From Arthrobacter sp. (lineage in GTDB: Bacteria > Actinomycetota > Actinomycetes > Actinomycetales > Micrococcaceae), in NCBI GenBank assembly GCA_030146405.1, contig JASLBS010000140.1:1-15119 (forward strand): a stretch of DNA of 15,119 bases, given 5' to 3'. Position numbers and translations under genes: made by a program. Position 1 is the first letter of the stretch; each line of letters starts with the position of its first letter. The notes below the pieces were generated by a model. It searched no databases. It was not told the origin of the DNA and was given only the letters and a program-made list of their open reading frames with translations. This document shows, one piece after another, positions 5,567 through 11,921 of the stretch.

Positions 5567-8314
5567 CTACTTGCCCGCTGCCACCTTGCGCTTCGCGGGA
5601 GCGCGTCGGGTGGTCTTCTTCGGCGCCGGGCCCTTGGCACGCTTGTCCTCGAGCATCTCGATGGCCTGTTCGCGTGTGAGCTCCTCGATCGCCATGGAGC
5701 CCGGGATCGTCACGTTGGTGGTCCCGTCCGTGACGTACGGGCCGAAGCGGCCGTCCTTCACGACGATCGGCTTCTCGCTCACCGGGTCGTCGCCGAACTC
5801 GGCCAGGGGCGGCGTGACGGTCCGGCCGCCGCGTTGCTTGGGCTGCTGGTACATCTCCAGGGCCTGCTCGAGGGTGATCGTGAAGATCTCCTCCTCCGAG
5901 CCGATGGACCGCGAGTCGCTGCCCTTCTTCAGGTACGGGCCGAAGCGACCGTTCTGCACGGTGATCTCCTTGCCCTCCTCGTCCGTGCCGAGGACGCGGG
6001 GCAGGTTCATGAGCCTGAGGGCCTCCTCGAGCGTCACGGTGTCCACGGACATGGTCTTGAAGAGCGAGCCGGTGCGCGGCTTGACCTTGGCGGGCTTCTT
6101 CGGAGGCTTGGGCTTGCCGTTCTTGTAGTACTCGACCGGCTGGTTCGCCAGATCCTCGGCGGTGACCTCGGGGATCAGCTCGATGACGTACGGACCGTAC
6201 CGTCCGTCCCGCGCAACGATGGAGCGGCCGGTCTCCGGGTCCGTACCGAGCACGCGTTCCTGCGACGTCGGCGCCTCCATCAGCTCGACGGCCTTCTCCG
6301 CCGTCAGCTCGTCGGGGGCGAGGTCCTCGGGGACATTGGCGCGCTGGGGCTCCGTGCCCTCGGGGGCGTCCGCGGGCAGGGGCTTCTCCAGGTACGGGCC
6401 GAACTTGCCCACCCGCAGGGTGATTCCCTCGGCGATCTCAACCGAGTTGATCCGGCGGGCATCGATCTCGCCGAGGTCGTTGACGATCGTGTGGAGGCCG
6501 GTCTCCTTGCGGTCGCCGTAGTAGAAACGGTTGAGCCATTCGACGCGGCCGGCCTCGCCGCGGGAGATCCGGTCGAGGTCCTCCTCGAGCTCCGCCGTGA
6601 AGTCGTAGTCGACGTAGTCGTGGAAGTGCTCCTCGAGCAGCCGTACCACGGAGAACGCGATCCAGCTCGGCACGAGGGCCTGCCCCCGGGTGCGGACATA
6701 ACCGCGATCCATGATGGTCGACATGGTGGCCGCGTACGTCGACGGTCGGCCGATCCCGCGCTCGTCGAGCACCTTCACGAGGGAGGCCTCCGTGTAGCGC
6801 GGCGGCGGGGAGGTCTCGTGCCCGATGGCCTCGATGGCCTTCGCACCCAAGGAGTCGCCCTTGACGACGTTCGGCAGGCGCGTGCCCTGCGCGTCGTCGT
6901 CCGTACCGTCCTCGGTGCGGTCCGCGTCGCGGCCCTCCTCGTACGCGGCCATGAAGCCACGGAAGGTGATGACGGTGCCGGACGCGGAGAACTCGGCGTC
7001 CCGGCCGTCGGCACTCCTCGCACCCAGGCGCAGGGACGCCGTCGAGCCCTTGGCGTCGGCCATCTGCGATGCGACGGTCCGCTTCCAGATCAGCTCGTAC
7101 AGGCGGAACTCGTCACCGCGCAGGGACTGCGCCACCTGGGCCGGCGTGCGGAAGGAGTCTCCGGCGGGGCGGATCGCCTCGTGCGCCTCCTGCGCATTCT
7201 TGGCCTTGCCCTTGTAGACGCGGCGAGCCTCGGGCACGTACTCGGGGCCGTACAGCTCCGACGCCTGGCGGCGGGCGGCGTTGATGGCCTGGTCCGAGAG
7301 CGCCGACGAGTCGGTACGCATGTAGGTGATGTAACCGTTCTCGTACAGCCGCTGGGCCACCTGCATGGTGACCTTCGAGCTGAAGCGCAGCTTGCGGGCC
7401 GCTTCCTGCTGCAGCGTCGACGTCGTGAACGGAGCGGCGGGACGCCGCGTGTAGGGCTTGGTCTCGAGGGAACGGACCGCGAAGGCAGCCTCCTCCAGTC
7501 CGGTGGCGAGGGAGCGCGCGGACTCCTCGTCGAGCCGGACGACGTTCGAGGCCTTCAGTTCCCCACGGTCGGTGAAGTCCTTGCCGGAGGCGATGCGGTT
7601 GCCGTCGACGGCGACCAGCTTGGCCGGGAAGGTGCTTCCCTTGCCCGTGTCCTCGGGCGTGAAGGTGCCGGTGAGGTCCCAGTACGACGCCGTACGGAAC
7701 GCCATGCGCTCGCGCTCGCGTTCGACGACGAGGCGCGTCGCCACGGACTGCACGCGGCCGGCGGACAGGCCACGCGCCACCTTGCGCCAGAGCACGGGCG
7801 AGATCTCGTAGCCGTACAGGCGGTCGAGGATGCGCCGGGTCTCCTGGGCATCGACCATGGGGATGTCGACCTCGCGCAGTTCACCCAGGGCACGCGTGAC
7901 CGCTTCCTTGGTGATCTCGCCGAAGGTCAGCCGGTAGACGGGCACCTTCGGTTTGAGGACCTGCAGCAGGTGCCAGGCGATGGCCTCGCCCTCACGGTCC
8001 GCATCGGTTGCGAGGTAGAGCTCGTCGGCGTCCTTCAGTGCCGCCTTGAGCTCGGCGACTGTCTTCCGTTTCTCCGGGGAGACCACGTAGTACGGCTCGA
8101 AGTCCTTGTCGAGGTCCACCGCGAACTTGCCCACCGAGGACTTCTTCAACTCGGCGGGGAGATCGGACGGCTGGGGAAGGTCGCGAATGTGCCCCATGGA
8201 CGCGGCGACCTGGAAACCCTCACCGAGATAGCCCGAGATGCTCTTGATCTTGCTGGGGGACTCAACGATGACGAGCTTCTTGCCGTGCTTCTTGTCCGTG
8301 GCCTTGGTCGGCAC
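5567..8314 (-). CDS. topA: DNA topoisomerase I (type IA)
   Basis: This 915-residue enzyme relaxes negative supercoils by single-strand passage. The toprim domain has E18 in LVIVESPSK and the DxDxE set D104/D106/E108 in LATDADREGEAIAWHL. The catalytic tyrosine is Y331 in YITYMRTDSS. GRVQSVATRLVVERERE and GIGRPSTYA are further type IA motifs. The C-terminal half has no CxxC zinc ribbons. It instead carries four GxFGPY-type Topo_C repeats, near residues 634 (GKFGPYLE), 701 (DGRYGPYV), 785 (NGRFGPYL) and 850 (DGRFGPYV), and ends in a Lys/Arg-rich tail (APKKTTRRAPAKRK). That is the actinobacterial arrangement, similar in size to M. tuberculosis TopA. The start is GTG 8314 with AGGAGAG (8317-8323) close before it. 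ppx follows in the same direction after 60 nt with no clear terminator, so read-through is likely. Confidence 0.97.
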   Translation of the reverse strand: MPTKATDKKHGKKLVIVESPSKIKSISGYLGEGFQVAASMGHIRDLPQPSDLPAELKKSSVGKFAVDLDKDFEPYYVVSPEKRKTVAELKAALKDADELYLATDADREGEAIAWHLLQVLKPKVPVYRLTFGEITKEAVTRALGELREVDIPMVDAQETRRILDRLYGYEISPVLWRKVARGLSAGRVQSVATRLVVERERERMAFRTASYWDLTGTFTPEDTGKGSTFPAKLVAVDGNRIASGKDFTDRGELKASNVVRLDEESARSLATGLEEAAFAVRSLETKPYTRRPAAPFTTSTLQQEAARKLRFSSKVTMQVAQRLYENGYITYMRTDSSALSDQAINAARRQASELYGPEYVPEARRVYKGKAKNAQEAHEAIRPAGDSFRTPAQVAQSLRGDEFRLYELIWKRTVASQMADAKGSTASLRLGARSADGRDAEFSASGTVITFRGFMAAYEEGRDADRTEDGTDDDAQGTRLPNVVKGDSLGAKAIEAIGHETSPPPRYTEASLVKVLDERGIGRPSTYAATMSTIMDRGYVRTRGQALVPSWIAFSVVRLLEEHFHDYVDYDFTAELEEDLDRISRGEAGRVEWLNRFYYGDRKETGLHTIVNDLGEIDARRINSVEIAEGITLRVGKFGPYLEKPLPADAPEGTEPQRANVPEDLAPDELTAEKAVELMEAPTSQERVLGTDPETGRSIVARDGRYGPYVIELIPEVTAEDLANQPVEYYKNGKPKPPKKPAKVKPRTGSLFKTMSVDTVTLEEALRLMNLPRVLGTDEEGKEITVQNGRFGPYLKKGSDSRSIGSEEEIFTITLEQALEMYQQPKQRGGRTVTPPLAEFGDDPVSEKPIVVKDGRFGPYVTDGTTNVTIPGSMAIEELTREQAIEMLEDKRAKGPAPKKTTRRAPAKRKVAAGK

Positions 8315-8359
8315 TTCTCTCCTATATATACGGGGGCGATGCCGGGGCAGATCCTGGGT

Positions 8360-8372
8360 ATCCGGTCCGGAT
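8360..8372. repeat. Perfect palindrome in the topA leader (ATCCGG-T-CCGGAT)
   Basis: Six-base arms around a single T lie about 45 bp before the topA start and inside its predicted 5' leader. A palindrome this tight suits a dimeric DNA-binding protein better than an RNA hairpin, since the loop would be too short without opening the stem. No regulator can be named. Confidence 0.4.
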
Positions 8373-8393
8373 CCCGCTACCGGGGCTCACCTC

Positions 8394-8421
8394 ACAGTAT
8401 GCGTCATGGATACCTGCACAA
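8394..8421 (-). promoter_or_regulatory. Candidate topA promoter
   Basis: On the minus strand TTGTGC (8421-8416) and TACTGT (8399-8394) are spaced by 16 bp and resemble a housekeeping -35/-10 pair. Transcription would begin near 8387 and give a leader of about 70 nt that holds the ATCCGG palindrome and an AT run (TATATATA, 8323-8330) touching the ribosome site. The spacing is slightly short, as in some supercoiling-sensitive promoters, but this is only a sequence match. Confidence 0.4.
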
Positions 8422-8436
8422 GGGTAACCGCTGGTT

Positions 8437-10209
8437 TCAGGCGACCGGAATCAGGAAACCCTCGCGGATGAGCTGCTCGACGTCGAGCAGCAGCTCCGAC
8501 GTGAAGGCCGCGTCCGGCCTCTGCAGGAGCATGGCCAGGGCACCGGCGATCTGTCCTGCCGTGAGGTCGCCGTCGCAGGCGGACACGAAGCCGGCCAGCT
8601 CCGTGGTCAGCAGCGTGGTGCGCCGGAGTCCGGCACCCTGCCGGAGGAGGATGACCCCGGGATGCTCCGCTCCCGGCCGCTGGTGGCGTTCCTCGGTGAC
8701 GTCGTCGGCGACGAGCAGGAACTCGTCCGCGATCCCGACACCGGAGGAGGCCTGTTCCGTGTGTGCCGCGAGCCAGTCGCTGCGCTCGACGGCAGCGGCC
8801 AGGTGCGGACCCACGGGCTGCTCGATGTCGTGGGTGATCTCCTCGAGCGTCACCCGGACGAGGTTCCCCTGGTTCCGTGGGCGCCGTAGCCATACGGACC
8901 CGAAGCCGATGCCCTCCACCTCGCGCGAGGCGAAGTCCGCGAGGGACGCGGCGAAGCTCCGGAGGTAGGCATCGCGATCGCGATTCTCGGCGGCGTCCCG
9001 GAGCCAGGTCTCGGCGTACTGCATGGGCGTCAGCTGCTCACGCTGGATGACCCACGCATCGACTCCGGACGGCACGAACGCCCGGATGCGACGGTCCCAC
9101 GGCGTCCCCTCGGTGACCTCCCAGTTCCCGAGCAGCTGGGCGGCCCCTCCCGGCGCCAGGACTCCGGGCAGGCCCCCGACCAGGGTCTCGACGATGGCGT
9201 CGCCCGCCAGGCCGCCGTCGCGGTAGGTGTAGGCCTCCTCCGCCGGGCCTCCGCGTGGTGTGATCACGAAGGGCGGGTTGGACACCACGAGGTCGAACAG
9301 TTCGCCCTCGACGGGTTCCAGCAGGCTCCCCCTGCGGAGGCTCACCCGCTGTCCGAGATCCTGCGGGTCGAGCTCCAAGGTGCCTGCGTTGAGCAGGAGG
9401 TTGAAGCGGGTGAAAGCCAGGGCCCGCTCGGAGATGTCGGTCGCGGTGACGTGCCGTGCATGGGAGAGGAGGTGGAAGACCTGGATGCCGCAGCCCGTAC
9501 CGAGATCGAGGGCACGATCAACGCCGGTGCGGATCACGGTCTGGGCGAGGGTGAGGGACGCTCCCCCGATCCCGAGCACGTGATCGTGCCGCAGGCGACC
9601 GGGCCGCAGCTCCGACCCCAGATCGCTGGACACCCACAGGTTCCCGTCGACGTCGGAGGCGTACGGGCGAAGATCTGCGGCCGCCCGCCACCGGGCCCCG
9701 GCATCCTCCGGGCCTCGCGGCACCGGAACCACCCGGGGGACGCCACCCGTCGGCACAGCTTCCGGTGTCGCTGCTCCCGGCGTCGTCACTTCCGGTGCAG
9801 TACCCCCGATGTCGGCACGCTCGGCATCGATACGCTCGGTGTCAACCTGTTCGGCATCGGCTCGTTCGATGAGCCGAAGGCGTTCCAGTCCATCGACCCC
9901 GAGGGTGCGGAACGCCGCGGCGAGGTCCTCCTGGGTGATGGTCTCGCCCAGGAGCCACAGCAGCACAGGAACTGTCGGCGCGCCGTCCGCGGTGTCGGCG
10001 AGACGCCGTGCCTCCAGCAGCGCCGGCACCAGTTGACCCCGCCCGAGGGCAGCATAGGCCGCGGACCCGAGGAGCATCTCCACGCCGTCCACCGTGTAAC
10101 CGAGGGCGTCCAGATCGTGCCCCAGTGCTTCCAGCGCGGACAGGTCCTGGCTCGACGGCGCGGTGGCGACGTCGTCGTCGAACTCCCGCCGGACGCTCTC
10201 ATCCCGCAT
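8437..10209 (-). CDS. Class I SAM-dependent methyltransferase with DUF7059-like N- and DUF7782-like C-terminal domains
   Basis: The 590-residue protein has three parts. Residues 1-113 are a helical domain (SALEALGHDLDALGYTVDGVEMLLG... VPVLLWLLGETITQEDLAAAF) of the type found before such methyltransferases. Residues 114-165 are a charged, then Pro/Thr-rich linker. About 185-430 form the catalytic domain, with SAM motif I LDLGTGCGIQ (D235), ATDISERAL, and catalytic NPPF (N311-F314). NPPF is the signature of enzymes that methylate an amino nitrogen in RNA, DNA or protein (RsmC, PrmC, N6-adenine enzymes), so N-methylation is expected; the substrate is unknown. The C-terminal 150 residues look like a winged-helix or antitoxin-free accessory domain ending LIREGFLIPVA. 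The ATG shares its A with the trhO TGA (TGATG), so the two proteins are translationally coupled. A link to tRNA or ribosome modification is inference from that pairing. Confidence 0.85.
   Translation of the reverse strand: MRDESVRREFDDDVATAPSSQDLSALEALGHDLDALGYTVDGVEMLLGSAAYAALGRGQLVPALLEARRLADTADGAPTVPVLLWLLGETITQEDLAAAFRTLGVDGLERLRLIERADAEQVDTERIDAERADIGGTAPEVTTPGAATPEAVPTGGVPRVVPVPRGPEDAGARWRAAADLRPYASDVDGNLWVSSDLGSELRPGRLRHDHVLGIGGASLTLAQTVIRTGVDRALDLGTGCGIQVFHLLSHARHVTATDISERALAFTRFNLLLNAGTLELDPQDLGQRVSLRRGSLLEPVEGELFDLVVSNPPFVITPRGGPAEEAYTYRDGGLAGDAIVETLVGGLPGVLAPGGAAQLLGNWEVTEGTPWDRRIRAFVPSGVDAWVIQREQLTPMQYAETWLRDAAENRDRDAYLRSFAASLADFASREVEGIGFGSVWLRRPRNQGNLVRVTLEEITHDIEQPVGPHLAAAVERSDWLAAHTEQASSGVGIADEFLLVADDVTEERHQRPGAEHPGVILLRQGAGLRRTTLLTTELAGFVSACDGDLTAGQIAGALAMLLQRPDAAFTSELLLDVEQLIREGFLIPVA
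9808..9867 (-). repeat. Two 10-residue repeats (ERxDAExxDx) in the methyltransferase linker
   Basis: Residues 115-134 read ERADAEQVDT then ERIDAERADI, a 30-bp imperfect tandem duplication. Codons here (GAA, GTT, CGA) are less GC-rich than in the rest of the gene. It sits between the N-terminal and catalytic domains and is followed by a Pro/Thr-rich stretch, consistent with a flexible linker prone to length change. Confidence 0.65.
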
Positions 10210-11135
10210 CAGGCGGCGCTCGCTGCCGTGGCCTCGGCCTCATTGGACTCGCAACCCTGCGGGCAGCGCATCGTCAGTGGATCGGCCGCGCACTCGGCGC
10301 AGTACAGGGTGAGATTTCGGCAGGCAGGATCGGAGCAGTTCTCGAACTTGTTCGTGGGCGCCTGGCACCGCACGCACTTGCCGATCGTCACGGCGTCGTC
10401 GCTGAACTCGAGGTGCATGCGCTTGTCGAAGACGTAGAGCGACCCCTCCCACAGGCCTGCATCCCGGTACTGCTCCCCGTAGCGGACAATCCCGCCGTCG
10501 AGCTGGTAGACCTCCTGGAACCCGCGGTTCACCATGAGGCTGGAGAGCACCTCGCACCGGATACCACCCGTGCAGTACGTGACCACGGGCTTGTCCTTCA
10601 GGTCGTCGTACTTGCCGGAGTCGAGCTCGCGGACGAAGTCGTGAGTGGTGCGGACGTCCGGGACCACCGCTCCCTTGAAGCGGCCGATCTGTGCTTCCAG
10701 AGCATTGCGTCCGTCGAAGAACACCACTTCCTCGCCTGCCGCACGCTTCTCGTCGACCAGCGTGTGCAGTTCCTCCGGCGCCAGATGCGTGCCACCGCCC
10801 ACCACACCGTTCGCGTCGACCTTCAGCTCACCGGGGGCCCCGAAGGAGACGATCTCGTCGCGCACCTTCACGCTCAGTCGCGGGAAGTCCTCGGCACCGC
10901 CGTCGGACCACTTGATCTCCATGCCCTTGAAGGCGGGGTGTTCGCGCGTGGTCTTCACGTACTGTTTGACCGCCGAGACGTCGCCGCCCACGGTGCCGTT
11001 GATCCCGTCCTTCGAGATCAGGATCCTTCCACGGAGGCCCCACTTCTCACAGAGCGTGCGCTGCCACAGCCGGATCGCCTCGGGGTCGGGCAGCGGAGCG
11101 AAGACGTAATACAGGGCAATACGGTTGGTCGACAC
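10209..11135 (-). CDS. trhO: tRNA uridine(34) hydroxylase TrhO (rhodanese-like, YceA family)
   Basis: A 308-residue protein that by family hydroxylates U34 of certain tRNAs to 5-hydroxyuridine using oxygen. The N-terminal acylphosphatase-like domain shows ALYYVFAPLPDP and RGRILISKDGINGTVGG. The central rhodanese domain has FFDGRNALEAQIGRFKGAVVPDV and the catalytic-loop cysteine C188 in TYCTGGIRCE, with C194 behind it. The C-terminal tail is cysteine-rich: C254, C257, C267, C272, C279, C282, C291 and C295, in CxxC pairs that suggest metal binding. The start is GTG 11135. There is no strong ribosome site; instead a -10-like TAGGCT ends 7 nt before GTG, as in leaderless actinobacterial genes. 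The stop overlaps the start of the downstream methyltransferase by 1 nt. E. coli also has a separate TrhP route, so the reaction may be redundant. Confidence 0.93.
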   Translation of the reverse strand: MSTNRIALYYVFAPLPDPEAIRLWQRTLCEKWGLRGRILISKDGINGTVGGDVSAVKQYVKTTREHPAFKGMEIKWSDGGAEDFPRLSVKVRDEIVSFGAPGELKVDANGVVGGGTHLAPEELHTLVDEKRAAGEEVVFFDGRNALEAQIGRFKGAVVPDVRTTHDFVRELDSGKYDDLKDKPVVTYCTGGIRCEVLSSLMVNRGFQEVYQLDGGIVRYGEQYRDAGLWEGSLYVFDKRMHLEFSDDAVTIGKCVRCQAPTNKFENCSDPACRNLTLYCAECAADPLTMRCPQGCESNEAEATAASAA

Positions 11136-11142
11136 GGCTTAA

Positions 11143-11170
11143 AGCCTACTTTGCGTCTCGAAACGATCAC
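11143..11170 (-). promoter_or_regulatory. Candidate leaderless-type promoter of trhO
   Basis: On the minus strand GTGATC (11170-11165) and TAGGCT (11148-11143) are 16 bp apart. TAGGCT ends 7 nt before the GTG at 11135, so transcription would begin at or next to the start codon. The absence of a good ribosome site agrees. Confidence 0.4.
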
Positions 11171-11186
11171 TGTCCCGGGTGTACCG

Positions 11187-11215
11187 GTGATTCCGCGGGC
11201 TCCGGGAACTATGGT
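11187..11215 (+). promoter_or_regulatory. Candidate leaderless-type promoter of the GNAT gene
   Basis: GTGATT (11187-11192) and TATGGT (11210-11215) are 17 bp apart, and 7 nt separate TATGGT from the ATG at 11223. No ribosome site precedes that ATG. The -35-like element mirrors the one proposed for trhO (GATCAC at 11165-11170 on this strand), so the two divergent promoters sit almost back to back. Confidence 0.4.
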
Positions 11216-11222
11216 TCACTGC

Positions 11223-11873
11223 ATGGGCGCATCAGCAGATCACGAACTCCTCCGAACCTGGGTCTCCGGCTGGGCGGCCTGCCGCGGTTACGAACCGTAC
11301 GACCACGGTCGCAGCACCTCCGTGCTCCGGTCGGATCACCAGGACGAGACCGAGCATTTCCTGTTCGAGCCCACGAGCGATCTGTTCCTCGAGCTCGCCT
11401 CCGAGACCAAGCAGGACCCGGCACGGGTGCTGACGGTGGTGACGAATCACCTCCAGGAACTCGTCGACGACGCCGAGCGGCTGGGCCTGCGGGTCACCGA
11501 CCGGCGGCAGTCCCTGATGAGCGTCGACATGCACGCCCAGGACGTCGAGGACCCACGGCCGCCGGGTGACGGTTTCAGCCTCGAACGCACCAGCGAGGGA
11601 CCCTGCCGCCACGTGGTGGTCCGGATCGACGGCGAGGTCGCGGCCCGGGGCTCCGTGGCGGTCGTGAACGACCATGCGGTGTACGACCGCATCGAGACGG
11701 AGGAACCCTTCCGACGCCGAGGGCTCGGTAGTTACGTCATGCGGGCCCTCACCGCGGGAGTGCTGGAGGACGACGTCACCACCGGCCTGCTCATGGCCTC
11801 CGCGGACGGCCGGGCGCTGTACGAATTCCTCGCCTGGCAGCACCTCGCCGACGTGTTCGTCGTCAGAGGATAA
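11223..11873 (+). CDS. GNAT family N-acetyltransferase
   Basis: A 216-residue protein. The C-terminal half is a GNAT fold: HVVVRIDGEVAARGSVAVVNDHAVYDRIETEEPF provides the central strands, and motif A is RRRGLGSYVMRAL (R164-L176), the acetyl-CoA pyrophosphate loop (Q/RxxGxG). It ends with a short ADGRALYEFLAWQ helix and final strand. The N-terminal ~110 residues (FLFEPTSDLFLELASETKQDPARVLTVVTNHLQ...) are not recognised. By family it moves an acetyl group from acetyl-CoA to an amine; the substrate is unknown. ATG 11223 is preferred because a -10-like TATGGT ends 7 nt before it. An in-frame ATG at 11211 lies inside that TATGGT and would add four residues. The frame is open far upstream but that is antisense to trhO. 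Confidence 0.8.
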   Translation: MGASADHELLRTWVSGWAACRGYEPYDHGRSTSVLRSDHQDETEHFLFEPTSDLFLELASETKQDPARVLTVVTNHLQELVDDAERLGLRVTDRRQSLMSVDMHAQDVEDPRPPGDGFSLERTSEGPCRHVVVRIDGEVAARGSVAVVNDHAVYDRIETEEPFRRRGLGSYVMRALTAGVLEDDVTTGLLMASADGRALYEFLAWQHLADVFVVRG

Positions 11874-11921
11874 GGGCGGGATCCGAGCTCCGTCGCCGCA
11901 CCGCGGTGACAGAATTGCCGG

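Noticed and set aside
8323..8330. TATATATA read as the -10 element of topA
   Set aside because: It abuts the ribosome site, leaving almost no leader, and no -35 stands 16-18 bp upstream. The TTGTGC/TACTGT pair at 8394-8421 is the better candidate.
5834..8968. Very long (about 1,040 codons) plus-strand open frame antisense to topA and the methyltransferase
   Set aside because: It mirrors the third-position GC bias of topA, shows no domain or start signal, and runs across the topA start into the next gene. This is the usual antisense shadow in GC-rich DNA.
9451..10437. Plus-strand frame with a GTLGIDTLGVNLFGIGSF repeat resembling pentapeptide or beta-helix repeats
   Set aside because: The pattern is only the antisense reading of the 30-bp duplication in the methyltransferase linker; the frame crosses into trhO antisense without any family match.
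10008..11222. Upstream extension of the GNAT reading frame
   Set aside because: The stretch is antisense to trhO and the methyltransferase N-terminus; GNAT similarity and the promoter-like element place the start at 11223 (or 11211).
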